A stretch of DNA of 64,000 nt, from assembly GCA_004020645.1 (NCBI GenBank), contig SAQL01000001.1, forward strand, positions 461,176 through 525,175, read 5' to 3'. Below the pieces are notes generated by a model. The model saw nothing but the letters and a program-made list of their open reading frames with translations. It was not told the DNA's origin and did not search any database. Below are positions 26,677 through 36,026 of the stretch, piece by piece (positions within the stretch are counted from its first letter, which is position 1; every line of letters starts with the position of its first letter). This stretch comes from Mesorhizobium sp. (GTDB lineage Bacteria; Pseudomonadota; Alphaproteobacteria; Rhizobiales; Rhizobiaceae). Made by a program: the position numbers and the translations under genes.

Positions 26677-27677
26677 ATGCCGCAGGTGATGCAGGGACGG
26701 CGAAGTGGGCGAGCGAAGCGACAGGGACCAAAACTTGATGCGCCGGGGGAAGGGACGGCCATCCTTCGCAAGATCATCCATGTCGACATGGATGCCTTCT
26801 TCGCCTCGGTCGAACAGCGCGACAACCGGACCTGCGCGGCAAGCCGGTGGCAGTCGGGGGCTCGGCGGCGCGCGGTGTGGTGGCCGCTGCGAGCTACGAG
26901 GCCAGAAAGTTCGGGGTGCGATCAGCCATGCCCTCGATCACCGCAAAACGCAAATGCCCCGAGCTGATCTTCGTGCCGCCGCGCTTCGACGCCTACCGGG
27001 CCGTCTCCCAGCAAATCCACGCGATCTTCGCCGAGCACACGCCACTCATCGAACCGCTCTCGCTCGACGAGGCCTATCTCGACGTCACCGACAATCTGCA
27101 GGGCATCCCGGTCGCCACGACGATCGCGGAAATGATCCGCGCGAAGATCAAGTCCGAAACCGGCCTGACGGCCTCGGCCGGCGTCAGCTACAACAAGTTC
27201 CTGGCCAAACTCGCCTCCGGTCAGAACAAGCCCGATGGGCTGTTCGTCATCACTCCGAAGGCGGGTCCGTACTATTACTGGATCGCCCGGGGCATCGACG
27301 AACGCCCGGTGCGGGCCGACCGCGAGCGCAAGTCCGTGGGGGCCGAGGACACCTTTGCGAGCGATTTGTTTGACCTCGAAAGTGCCCGCAAGGAGCTGGC
27401 GCCGTTGGTCGCCAAGTTCTGGCGGTACTGCGAGGCAAGATCGATCCAGGGTCGCACGGTGACATTGAAGGTGAAATTCGCCGACTTCCAGCAGATCACG
27501 CGCAGCCGTACGATTGGGGGTGTCATAGAGGGCGAAGCCGACCTGGGGACCGTCAGCGGCACGCTCCTCGATCAGGTATTTCCTGTCAGCAAGGGGATCC
27601 GCCTGCTCGGGGTGACACTTTCAAATCTAACCGGAAGGCGAACCGAGGCCGATCGGCAGATGTCGCTGACGATCTAG
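26677..27677 (+). pseudogene. dinB: dinB (DNA polymerase IV) with a frameshift and an internal deletion
   Basis: It starts MPQVMQGRRSGRAKRQ and reaches the catalytic IIHVDMDAFFASVEQRDN. One C appears lost at about 26830, after which the sense frame continues RGKPVAVGGSAARGVVAAAS, SYEARKFGVRSAMPS, SLDEAYLDVTDN (second catalytic acidic pair) and ASAGVSYNKFLAKLASG. At about 27260 ITPK is joined directly to AGPYYYWIARGIDERPV. The helix-hairpin-helix thumb segment that normally separates them (roughly 45-50 residues) is missing. The little-finger domain follows intact. Even with the frame restored, DNA binding would be impaired. Confidence 0.85.
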
Positions 27678-27685
27678 GACTGCAG

Positions 27686-29615
27686 TTATCGGACTGCTTT
27701 TCGGATCCGCTCTGTCAGCGTTTGTTCGACATCGAAATAGCCCTCCCAGGCATCGGACTCCTGAGCCCGGGCGGCGGCGGCGAAAACGTCAAACGCGCTG
27801 GCACTCTTGAAGGTCGGCAGTTCATCCCAAGTGACGGGTACGGCGCACGACGCACCGGACCGCGCGCGGGTCGACCACGGGCATATTGCCGTGGCGCCCT
27901 GTCCATTGCGCAGATAGTCGATGAACATGCGGCCCTTGCGCCGCGCCTTGCTCATATTCGCGACGAAGCGGTACGGATCCGTGCGGGCCAGCAACTCGGC
28001 GAAGTCCTGGCAGAAGTTCTTGACTGCTTCCCAGTCGGCCTTGGGAACGAGTGGCACAACCACATGCACGCCCTTGCCACCTGATAACAGCGGCCAGGAT
28101 TGGAGTCCGAGGGCCTCGAGAACGCCGCGGATGTCGAGTGCAGCCTGCTTGACGTCATCAAAGCCCAGGCCCTCGTCCGGATCGATGTCGAAGATTATCC
28201 GGTGTGGAAGGTTTGGCTGCTGGCGCAAGCTTCCCCAGACATGGAACTCGAGCACGTTCATCTGGACGCCGGCGATCAGCCCAGCCAGGTCGTCGACCCA
28301 AAGAATGCGGCTCTCCTTGCCGGACATCTTCTCCAACTGGCCGTCATGGATTGCCCTCGGCATGCCAGGCAGCTTGTGCTTCTGAAAAAAGGTTTGCTGC
28401 AGGTCGCCATCGGTATCGCGCACCAGCGAAAGGGGCCGATCCTGGATGTGCGGCAGCATTCTCTCGGCAACTGCAGCGTAGTAGGCGGCGAGCGTCGCCT
28501 TTGTCACCTCTGTGCCAGGATACATGACCCGATGCGTCAGGGTCACACCGACGGCGCGGGCGATCTCCTTGCCCATATGCGGATCCAGATTGGCCGTGAT
28601 AGCAGTCGCGGCAGTCGTGGGCATCTCCATCACCACCTGGTCCGCGCGCTTGTCTTCGCGCATGCCTTCGAAGCTCGGGTGACGCAGGCTGCCGTCGGGC
28701 GTCACCTCGGAATAGGTGACTTCGGCGACGAGTTCGGGCTTTACCCAGCGGGCGCGGCGCGCAATGTCGTGGGGCACAGATACGAAGGCGGGTTTGTCTA
28801 GCGGCCGCTTCTCCAACTGCGCGAGAATGGATTTGCGCATCGCCTCGGTGAAGCCGGTGCCGACGCGGCGGCGGTAGATCAGCTTTCCATTTTCGTAGGT
28901 GCCCAGGATCAGGAGGCCATGCCCCGGCCAGTGTCGCTGGGGCGGTAGCCGCCGACCACGAATTCCTGTCGTTTCGTACATTTTATTTTGAGCCAACTCG
29001 CGGTGCGGTCGCCGACATAGCGACTGTCGGCGCGCTTTGCGATAATGCCCTCGTGGCCGCCGGCGCACATGGTGTCGAAGACCTTTTGCCGTTGTCGGCG
29101 ATATGGCTGGAAAACTGCAGGCTGTCGTCTGGATCACGTTCACCTAAAAGGGTCGCAAGGCGTTCCTTGCGCTCGAGCAGGGGCCGGCTGGACAGGTCCT
29201 CGCCATCCAATTCCAACAGGTCGAAGGCGTAGAACTTGAGCGGCATGCCCGCAGCAATTCCGGTTTTCAGCATGGAAAAGTTGGTGCGGCCCTGGCTGTC
29301 GATGGCCACGATCTCGCCGTCTATGAGCGCCGAGCCGCTGGTGAGTGCCTGAAGCGGTGGCAGGATCACCTTGAACTGGCGGGTCCAGTCGTGGCCATTG
29401 CGGGTGTAGACGACGACTTCCGCTCCCGAGATGGCGACCTGGGCGCGATAGCCATCGAACTTCATTTCGAACAGCCAATCGGCGCCGACCGGTATGTCAT
29501 CGGTCAACGTGCAGAGTTGGAAAGGACGAAACTGGGGTAGGGGGTATCTCGGGGTAGATTCTGAGTCCCTGCGCCGTGCGCGCTTTTTGGGGAGGGCGGC
29601 CTCTACGGCCGACAT
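27686..29615 (-). pseudogene. ligD: ligD (ATP-dependent DNA ligase + polymerase/primase) with two frameshifts
   Basis: It starts at 29615. The ligase domain carries the AMP-lysine in FEMKFDGYRAQVA, followed by DGEIVAIDSQGRTNFSMLK. A lost A (plus-strand T run 29084-29087) shifts the frame at IADNGKK, continuing VFDTMCAGGHEGIIAKR and IKCTKRQEFVVGGYRPS. A second loss near 28912-28915 leads to LILGTYENGKLIYRRRVGTG and the whole eukaryotic-primase-like domain (RIIFDIDPDEGLGFDDV with its metal-binding aspartates, GGKGVHVVVPL). The order is ligase then polymerase; no N-terminal phosphoesterase domain is seen and no Ku gene is in the window. It normally repairs double-strand breaks by non-homologous end joining. 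Both indels are in short homopolymers. Confidence 0.85.
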
Positions 29616-29748
29616 GGGGAACCCGAATACATAGTACGATTCAATACTCTGCCCTGGGTTTCAGTTCCACACCACGCGCCGATGAATTGAACCGGATGAG
29701 TCCGGCCGCGTTGTTGGGAAACTGGAACGCAATCCCTGGAGGAAAGAA

Positions 29749-29925
29749 ATGGCTACTCAAACAACTCGCGGGCGCAGCCAGGATCGCGCAAAGGTCGCTG
29801 GCGGGCAGGACCATGAGGTGAAGTACGAGGCGGGCAAGACCGGGGCAAGCAAGGCTGACGTCAAGTCGGCTGTGAAATCAGTCGGCAATAGTCGCAAGAA
29901 GGTCGAGGACAAGCTCGGCAAATAG
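29749..29925 (+). CDS. DUF3606-like small protein
   Basis: A 58-residue protein starting MATQTTRGRSQDRAKVAG, with HEVKYEAGKTGASKADVKSA and VKSVGNSRKKVEDKLGK, which is the DUF3606 pattern. The start has GGAGG 7-11 bases upstream. DUF3606 genes are small, abundant in Rhizobiales and often associated with stress regulons and repair genes such as ligD; the function is unknown. It is divergent from ligD and 22 bases upstream of the exonuclease III gene, so the two are probably co-transcribed. Confidence 0.8.
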   Translation: MATQTTRGRSQDRAKVAGGQDHEVKYEAGKTGASKADVKSAVKSVGNSRKKVEDKLGK

Positions 29926-29947
29926 TGAGCCACGGCCGCAAGGGCAG

Positions 29948-30724
29948 ATGGTTCGCATCGCCACCTTCAATGTGAACGGCGTCAATGGTCGGCTGCCCGT
30001 GCTCCTCAACTGGCTCACGGCCAGCAACTACGACATCGTCTGCCTCCAGGAATTGAAAACGTCCGACGAGAAATTTCCGGTCGCCGCGATCCGCGAGGCA
30101 GGGTACGGCGCCATCTGGCATGGCCAGAAATCCTACAACGGAGTGGCCATTCTAACTCGAGGGACGGACCCGGCTGAACGCCGGCGCGGCCTGCCGGGCG
30201 ATCCTGATGACACCCACAGCCGATATATCGAAGCCGAGGTGGACGGGCTCATTGTCGGCTGTCTCTATCTACCGAATGGGAATCCGGCGCCTGGTCCCAA
30301 GTTCGACTACAAGCTGCGCTGGTTCGACCGCCTGATCAGCTACGGACAAGAGCTGCTCGAAGAGGGAGCGCCGACTGTGCTGTGTGGAGACTACAACGTC
30401 GTTCCAACTCCGATCGACGCGGTAGCGCCCCGACGATGGCTCGGCGATGCGGTTTACTTCCCCGAGAGCCGGCAAGCCTATGCCGAGATGCTTGACGATG
30501 GATGGATCGATGCGGTTCGGCATATTCATCCGGAGAAGGGCATCTACACCTATTGGAATTTCTCCTATGGCGGCGGCTACGATAGGAGTTCTGGCCTACG
30601 AATGGACCATCTGCTTCTGAGTCCCTCATTGGCACCGCGGCTGCGGGGCGCTGGGGTGGACGTCGAGTTGCGAGTATGGGACAGGCCGAGCGATCATGCG
30701 CCAGCATGGATTGAGCTTGAATAG
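29948..30724 (+). CDS. xthA: Exodeoxyribonuclease III (AP endonuclease)
   Basis: A 258-residue EEP-fold nuclease that incises DNA at abasic sites and degrades 3' ends. Active-site residues are all visible: MVRIATFNVNGVNGR (Asn), CLQELKT (Glu), GCLYLPNGNP (Tyr/Asn), LCGDYNVVPTPID (Asp-x-Asn), LRMDHLLLS and the terminal RPSDHAPAWIELE (Asp-His). The frame is complete. With the SRAP gene it forms the still-intact abasic-site part of the repair cargo, while the polymerase and ligase genes are broken. Confidence 0.93.
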   Translation: MVRIATFNVNGVNGRLPVLLNWLTASNYDIVCLQELKTSDEKFPVAAIREAGYGAIWHGQKSYNGVAILTRGTDPAERRRGLPGDPDDTHSRYIEAEVDGLIVGCLYLPNGNPAPGPKFDYKLRWFDRLISYGQELLEEGAPTVLCGDYNVVPTPIDAVAPRRWLGDAVYFPESRQAYAEMLDDGWIDAVRHIHPEKGIYTYWNFSYGGGYDRSSGLRMDHLLLSPSLAPRLRGAGVDVELRVWDRPSDHAPAWIELE

Positions 30725-30742
30725 CCTGCCGACGGGGGATGC

Positions 30743-31723
30743 GTGAAAGCGGAAGAACAAGAGCGGCTGCGAGCAGCTTGCCGAGCAACGGCAGCGGGTC
30801 ATCCTGCACTGCAACGCGGTCAAGGAGTGATCGCGGAGGAATGCGCGCGCTCGATCGAGAACGAGATCGGGGGATTCCTCGGTGCAGTGATTGAGGACCG
30901 CGAAAAGGTGTACCGGTCCGCTGAAAAGGCGCTGCAACCACTTATGCTGCTTTTCGATGTGGCACTGCTGCAGGTTTGCGATATGTCGCATTTCGGTTTC
31001 CAGCACGCGGGAGGTCGAGCAAAAATCATCTGGCCCGGTGTGCTGCTCCCAAAGCGACCGCGGCCCAATGATGTGTTCTACATTTTGACGTCGAACCTAG
31101 CCCACGCCATGCAAGCGTTCAGGCTGCTGATCTTGTACGGCTTTGAAAGTCAGGCGCGGGCCGCTTTCCGGGGTGTAGTCGAGATCGTCGACCTAATGAT
31201 CGTAGTGTTGGCAGACGAGGCGACCTACCGCGCTTACATCACCTCGTTTGAAGATCCGAAAGCCAGCTAGCAGCACTGGAAAAAGCGTCTGTCGCCTGCG
31301 GTAATCTGTGCATCGGTGTCGAAGCTTGAAGCGGACAATCCCATAGCCCTGCCGATCAATATGACGCCGGAGGAACTGCGTAGGGACAACTATGCGTGGC
31401 TGTCGACGTTCGTTCATGTCGACTATGCCGCTCATGTGGTCGCGGTCCATCCATCCGATCCAGACGGCAGGTCGCAACGGTTGGCGATGCTGGGCAACGT
31501 CGGGGAGATTTCGAAGGCAACGCTTGCGCATTCGTTGGTCTATCTCTGGATCAGCTTGCTCAGGCTCGAGAAGCTGTTTTTCGAGAAACACGGCTGGGAC
31601 CGGCTGCGGGGCGATCGGAACCGCAGCTGGTTCCGCTATCGCGCACGCACGCTCGACGCGCTTTTTGTCGCGTACTTGCCGACGTTCTGGGAAGTGGATC
31701 CACCGCTGGGGCTGGACGGCTGA
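30743..31723 (+). pseudogene. DUF5677-like gene interrupted by an amber codon
   Basis: The frame begins at the GTG at 30743 (after a GGGGG stretch), runs to SFEDPKAS, meets TAG at 31268-31270 and continues in the same frame with QHWKKRLSPAV to 31723, with unchanged coding character. This points to one nonsense mutation in a protein of about 326 residues. The protein is helical; FRLLILYGFESQARAAFRGV and SLVYLWISLLRLEKLFFEKH suggest a relative of the DUF5677-type protein at 20762-21649, but this is weak. The upstream half alone (175 residues) might still be expressed. It directly follows xthA. Confidence 0.6.
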
Positions 31724-31743
31724 TCCAATAGGAAGGGCGCAAC

Positions 31744-32063
31744 CTAGATGTGTCGCAGCTTTCTCAGGCGGGTAATGAAGGCATCGTACGACCGTCGCGT
31801 CGTTTCGACATGGGAGCCTAGCGTCCCCTTCAGCACATCGTATTCAGCGACTTTCACCACGGGGAGATGAGGGTTGCGAGACCTGTCAGAAGGAAGGCTG
31901 ATCCGACCACGACGAACACGTGTCTGGAATAGGAAAAGGTCCATCGACCAGACTTGGGATCGTGTGAAATCTGTATGGACACCAATGCCCCGCTTTCAGC
32001 CGAAGTTGTCGAGAGGGGATAGCACGGATCGATACCCGGGGGAGAGAGCGTGATCGATGTCAA
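31744..32063 (-). pseudogene. Possible small membrane protein gene with a frameshift
   Basis: Two overlapping minus-strand frames read as one protein if joined near 31860. The first half, starting MTSITLSPPGIDPCYPL at 32063, ends in a membrane segment (HVFVVVGSAFLLTGLATLIS). The second continues VVKVAEYDVLKGTLGSHVET and stops at 31744. Neither half matches a family I know. Its start overlaps the divergent gene at 32050 by 14 bases. Confidence 0.3.
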
Positions 32064-33185
32064 CTTGATGCGCGACCGCGAGATTGCGCTACATGACCTT
32101 ACCGGGGCCGACGACGAGTATACGATCTACTACGACGAGACGAACAACATCCGTCGTCTGCACGTACGACCAGACGGGCTCAATGTGCGCGAGCCGAAGT
32201 GCTTTGTTGTCGGCGGCATCGCGCATCACGGAACGGCGCGACCACTGCCGCTTGACGAGCTTCGCTCGGCCCTGCGCGTCCAGCCGGGTGCGTCGGAGAT
32301 CAAGCTGAAGCACGTGGCGACCGGGGAGTTCCTCGACTTGCTAAACGCGCCGCGGCTGGAGGTCTTTCTATCATGGCTTCTGGAACAGGGACTGTTCGTC
32401 CACTATTCGGCGCTCGATCCTCTCTATTGGTCGATTGTCGATATCGTTGATTCGATGCTTACCGAGCACCGCGAGCAGATGCTGCTCGCGGTGAACCCGC
32501 AGCTCAAAAAACGATCTCTACACCGTCCTTCGCCACGACTACGACGGCACCGTCGATATCTTCCTGCGCTACCAGTACCCTGATATCGGGCGAGAACAGC
32601 GGCCAGCCTTTGTGGCCGAGCTCCTCGATCTGCTGGAGCGCCGTCGCGATCTGCTCGCGCACTTCAACTACATGATGCTGAAGGGTGTGCTTCAGATTGC
32701 CGGGGGGCTCGATGCCCTTCCTTACCTCGACGACGAGCCACCTAACGTGCTCATCGAGAGTTTCGCGCCGTTTTATGTGCAGAGGCTGTGCCTCTTCAAA
32801 AATTCGCAGCACATCTTCGATGTCGAGGAGGTTGTGAAGGCGTATCTTGAGCGCACCTCCTTCATCGACGGCGATGATGAGCTGAAGCACTTCCGCTTCA
32901 GCGATTTCCCACGACGAAACCGGCATTCAAGTCTCCGATATCGTCATCGGCCTTCCTGGAAAATTCCTCACTTTCGTCTGCGCCTTGGACGACTCTGAGT
33001 TGGTGGCTGCGCGTGGGAGCCTGGGAGCACAGCATGAACGGAGCCTCAGACTCCTGAATACGCTGCTCGATCGGTCGATCGGTGAGAACAAGGCATTCGC
33101 CCACTACGTGCTGAGCTTGAGAGACAAGGAGGCCGCGGCCTACTTCCTCGATTCGGCGGATTCCCTTCGAGAGTTCGGGTCGTAG
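32050..33185 (+). pseudogene. DUF3800-like gene with two frameshifts
   Basis: It starts MIDVNLMRDREIALHDLTGA, with YTIYYDETNN as the acidic opening of an RNase H-like/DUF3800 protein. An A6 run (32506-32511) breaks the frame after NPQLK; the sense continues NDLYTVLRHDYDGTVDIFLR. A T3 run (32904-32906) breaks it again before HDETGIQVSDIVIGLPGKFL, the DUF3800-like second acidic motif, and the protein ends SADSLREFGS at 33185. Reassembled length is about 378 residues. Both events are single-base insertions in homopolymers, so sequencing error is possible. Confidence 0.65.
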
Positions 33186-33283
33186 GCTTTTTCGGCCTTG
33201 GGTGACCCGGCCGTTGCGACAGCTCGCGGTCCATGACGTCATCGCAGGATTGCCGGCCGATTGGGTGCCGCGCGGATCAAGCG

Positions 33284-33541
33284 CTACAGCATGCGCCACG
33301 TGTAGGTTCCAGGTTGGTTGATTTTCTCGCCTGACGTCCCCGGTTCGCCACGCCAGTGATATTGGCCCCAAGCCGAGCCATAGGGCCACCGACCGATCTC
33401 GACGCGCTCGACGACGAGATAGTGTCCAGCGTCGGCGCTCCAGCTGTTCTTGACGACGCGGATGGGGAGCACTTCACCCGCCTCGCGCCAAAGCTGGAAG
33501 ATATTCTTCCAGTCGACGTCTGGTTCAGTGTGGAGTCTCAT
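33284..33541 (-). CDS. Hypothetical protein, 85 residues
   Basis: The frame MRLHTEPDVDWKNIFQLWRE, with GHYLVVERVEIGRWPYGSAW and WGQYHWRGEPG, has good coding character: aromatic-rich, amphipathic, with no low-complexity run. I recognise no family. It is divergent from the hypothetical gene at 33642. The preceding gene remnant ends 98 bases away, on the other strand. Confidence 0.5.
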   Translation of the reverse strand: MRLHTEPDVDWKNIFQLWREAGEVLPIRVVKNSWSADAGHYLVVERVEIGRWPYGSAWGQYHWRGEPGTSGEKINQPGTYTWRML

Positions 33542-33641
33542 TCGCTCTCATCGCGCTTGGTGGGTTCTGATGTCCGAAGACCATGGCACGCTCGACGAGC
33601 GTGCACGCAGGCCGCCCAGATAGCCGCTCCTGGGAGAGCCG

Positions 33642-34109
33642 TTGCAGGCGTCGCAGTTGCCACAGCTTGAGCTTGTCCGCACAGTGCGGGCTGAGGCAAC
33701 GCCGATGACAGATCTGATTCCGCGAGCGATTACCGACGCTGTCGCAACTTTATGGCGGCGGCGTGGACCTAGACCGGACAATACCTTCGAGACGCCCGAG
33801 TTTCTCGGTCTCAAAGCGGCATGCATCGCTTCGTACCCGGTTGGCGGGGCGTTCTGGTTCACCATGTCGCTTTGGGAAATCCTCAGGTCGCTTGGCTGCC
33901 CGATGCTGCTGCCGGCGGACAAGCAGGATTTGGCTCTGACCGCCGACCTGGCGACCGAAAAGTTGCATCGGGCGATGACGGCAACAATGACCAAGATTGT
34001 CCATCTCTGCCCGCTCGACTGGGCTGACCGGCCTCCATCCGTCGTGTTTGGTGGCAGACCGACGGGTTCGTCAGGCAGCACGGACCTTCCGAAGATGCCG
34101 GTTTGGTAA
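33642..34109 (+). CDS. Hypothetical protein, 155 residues
   Basis: The frame from TTG 33642 (or ATG 33705, MTDLIPRAITDAVATLWRRR) contains NTFETPEFLGLKAACIASYP, GGAFWFTMSLWEILRSLG and DLATEKLHRAMTATMTKIVH and looks coding until about residue 135. The last 20 residues (rich in G, S and T) look like an out-of-frame tail, so a frameshift near the end is possible. The family is unknown. It is convergent with the E1-like gene, with a 49-base gap. Confidence 0.5.
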   Translation: MQASQLPQLELVRTVRAEATPMTDLIPRAITDAVATLWRRRGPRPDNTFETPEFLGLKAACIASYPVGGAFWFTMSLWEILRSLGCPMLLPADKQDLALTADLATEKLHRAMTATMTKIVHLCPLDWADRPPSVVFGGRPTGSSGSTDLPKMPVW

Positions 34110-34158
34110 CATGACAAGGACGTCAGCAGCGTGGTGGCCATGAGGTCTCGGGTGGAGC

Positions 34159-35502
34159 TTAGGCCAAGCGAAGCTCGATCCCGCCAAGCCCTTGGGTAGT
34201 AGGCGGGTTCAACGCACCGACATTGGCCGCGTCCGGAGCGTTAAGCTCGATCTGCATGATCCTGGGGGTCGAACACGTGGAGGCGACGCGCAGCAGTTGC
34301 GCAATGGTCAGAGCACCGATGGCCGCGCCAACAAACGGCACGGCGGCGCTGGCCTCGGCAAGGGTGAAGGTGCCGCAGCCGTCGTATTTCCTCGCGTACT
34401 CGCGATAGGCGGGCGTTTCGAGCATGGCATCGATGTTCTTGGGTTTCGCGGCATGAACCCATAGCCCGTTGGTGTCGGCACCCTTTGGCACCACACGGAT
34501 CTGGCCGATCTCGAAGTCGAAGGCGCCGTGCCCGACACCGGCATCGATCATGAAACCATGGCCTGCTTTGGCGATCGCCAGCCGCGCTGTCGGCTCATCA
34601 AGGCTGGTCAGTACCACCGGCGGGTCATCGTCCGCGGGCTGCAGATCGCCATAGTTCCGGCGCTCGAGCAGCGATGTGGACCATCCCGCTCCCTCGAGCC
34701 ACCGTGCAGCCACCCTGGCCTTCTTGTTTTCCTTCTCGAAGTCGAGCAGTTGCGTCACGAGACCCGTGCCGACGTTTTCTTCGCCGACGGTCTGATCGTC
34801 CTGAAGGATTGCATGCGTGCCGGCGGCGGGAAGGAAGGCAAGGCTCCATAAGAAGCCCTGACCCAGGTGCCCGAGTCCAATCAGCCAAAGCGAGCGGGGA
34901 AGTGTCAGTACCGCCGGCGCTGGCGCCGGTTCGTCTCCGTGTAACCAAGGCTGCCAGAGGGAAATCACGGCACGGCGATTGACTGAATGACGGCGTCCGA
35001 TCGCGTTGGCGAAAATCTCGCGCACGGCGAGCGCCCCCGCAAACACCCCAGCGAGCGGGTTGCCGGAATCGCCGCAGAGCTCGTAATCCCAGCCGGGCAG
35101 CACACCGGTGCTCCAACCGTTCCACCAGCAGCGCACGAAGGCCCCGGCAACGGGGGTGTTGCCGACGGCGATAACGTGGGTCACGCTTGACGGCATCAAT
35201 ACGGAAACCTGGGCTCCGCACGCCTCGGCGACTGCCGAGAGATCGCTCCCCAGGGCCAGTTTGGCCTCCAACGGAAGATCGTGTGGACAGACGAGCGAGG
35301 CCTTGCCGAAGCACTTCACTGCGGTGTTGAGGGCGGTGACCACGGCTGCCTGTGCCGCCGCTGAGGCGATGACTTTACCGCTGGTGACCACGGCAACGTG
35401 CACGGCATCCAGCGCAGCCGCAGCCTGGTCGAAATCGCGCCCGCTGCCGACGGCATCGGTAATGACTTTGGCGATGCGCGAGCGGCGGAGATGGGGGATC
35501 AT
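34159..35502 (-). CDS. E1-like (ThiF-fold) activating enzyme of a ubiquitin-like system
   Basis: A 447-residue protein. Residues about 200-420 form a ThiF/E1 adenylation domain: LWLIGLGHLGQGF (GxGxxG, 209-214), ILQDDQTVGEENVG (acidic pair 235-236 and Asn243), KKARVAARWLE, VVLTSLDEPTARLAIAKAG and FMIDAGVGHG. Cys376 in KYDGCGTFTLAEA is the candidate catalytic cysteine. The arginine expected after Asn243 is not visible. The first 190 residues form a separate alpha/beta domain with no family I know. It should adenylate the C-terminus of the Ubl encoded upstream. The start at 35502 has AGGAGG 8 bases upstream and overlaps the JAB stop as ATGA. It is the last gene of the operon. Confidence 0.87.
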   Translation of the reverse strand: MIPHLRRSRIAKVITDAVGSGRDFDQAAAALDAVHVAVVTSGKVIASAAAQAAVVTALNTAVKCFGKASLVCPHDLPLEAKLALGSDLSAVAEACGAQVSVLMPSSVTHVIAVGNTPVAGAFVRCWWNGWSTGVLPGWDYELCGDSGNPLAGVFAGALAVREIFANAIGRRHSVNRRAVISLWQPWLHGDEPAPAPAVLTLPRSLWLIGLGHLGQGFLWSLAFLPAAGTHAILQDDQTVGEENVGTGLVTQLLDFEKENKKARVAARWLEGAGWSTSLLERRNYGDLQPADDDPPVVLTSLDEPTARLAIAKAGHGFMIDAGVGHGAFDFEIGQIRVVPKGADTNGLWVHAAKPKNIDAMLETPAYREYARKYDGCGTFTLAEASAAVPFVGAAIGALTIAQLLRVASTCSTPRIMQIELNAPDAANVGALNPPTTQGLGGIELRLA

Positions 35503-36026
35503 TTCGACCTCCTGAGTCCGAGCAGCGGCACAGCTGCATAGGAGTGGTCGACCCACTTGCCGTTGCCAAGATACTCATACTGGCCAATGCCGCCGGGGAT
35601 CACTGAACCGGCAGCGAATTCGGGAAGAATGAAAGCGAAATGACCACCGCGTGGCATGACTGGATCCGCCTGGTCGGACGCGCTTTGTCCATAGTGACCA
35701 GGGTGGACATGCACGTCCGCAACGACACTGTGCCGGCGCTCGCGGCAAATTTCCCACAGGCGCGGCAACTTGTTGCCGTCGAAATGGACGATACCGCTAT
35801 CGAGGGCGTGCGGATCGAGATCGTCGTAGTAGACGAACGCGCGGATGATCTTGGGTCCCTCGGCGGGAGCCTCGCCGATCAGGAACGCACCGCTTTCACG
35901 TCTCCCGCCGAGCGTCCGGCGCTTCAGTTCCGTCACTCCCTTCAGCCATATGGTCTCGTTGCAGATAATGCGAGGCTTAGGCCGCCCTTGCAGCCAGCCA
36001 AAGAGCCTGTTCAGAAACGAGGGCAT
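35499..36026 (-). CDS. JAMM/JAB-family metallopeptidase (deconjugase-like)
   Basis: A 175-residue single-domain protein with the full JAMM zinc signature: Glu44 in [12 protein letters not shown], then [20 protein letters not shown] with His106, His108, Ser115 and Asp118. JAMM enzymes in such bacterial operons trim the Ubl C-terminus or remove Ubl from targets; which of the two applies is unknown here. There is no signal peptide; FLNRLFGWL near the start is a short amphipathic segment. The start is the ATG at 36026, inside the last 50 bases of the E2-like gene, so the genes are tightly packed. Alternative upstream frames are antisense-like and were not used. Confidence 0.9.
   Translation of the reverse strand: MPSFLNRLFGWLQGRPKPRIICNETIWLKGVTELKRRTLGGRRESGAFLIGEAPAEGPKIIRAFVYYDDLDPHALDSGIVHFDGNKLPRLWEICRERRHSVVADVHVHPGHYGQSASDQADPVMPRGGHFAFILPEFAAGSVIPGGIGQYEYLGNGKWVDHSYAAVPLLGLRRSK

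Noticed and set aside
29616..29748. A general-stress (EcfG-type) promoter between ligD and the DUF3606 gene
   Set aside because: GGAAC is present on both strands, but no properly spaced CGTT partner was found.
31268..31270. Stop-codon readthrough or recoding at the in-frame TAG
   Set aside because: The downstream context does not match the known CARYYA-type readthrough signal, and a simple nonsense mutation explains it in a region full of broken genes.
33548..34141. A 197-codon minus-strand frame
   Set aside because: The plus-strand frame 33642-34109 has better coding character. This one is rich in S, R and T without hydrophobic patterning.
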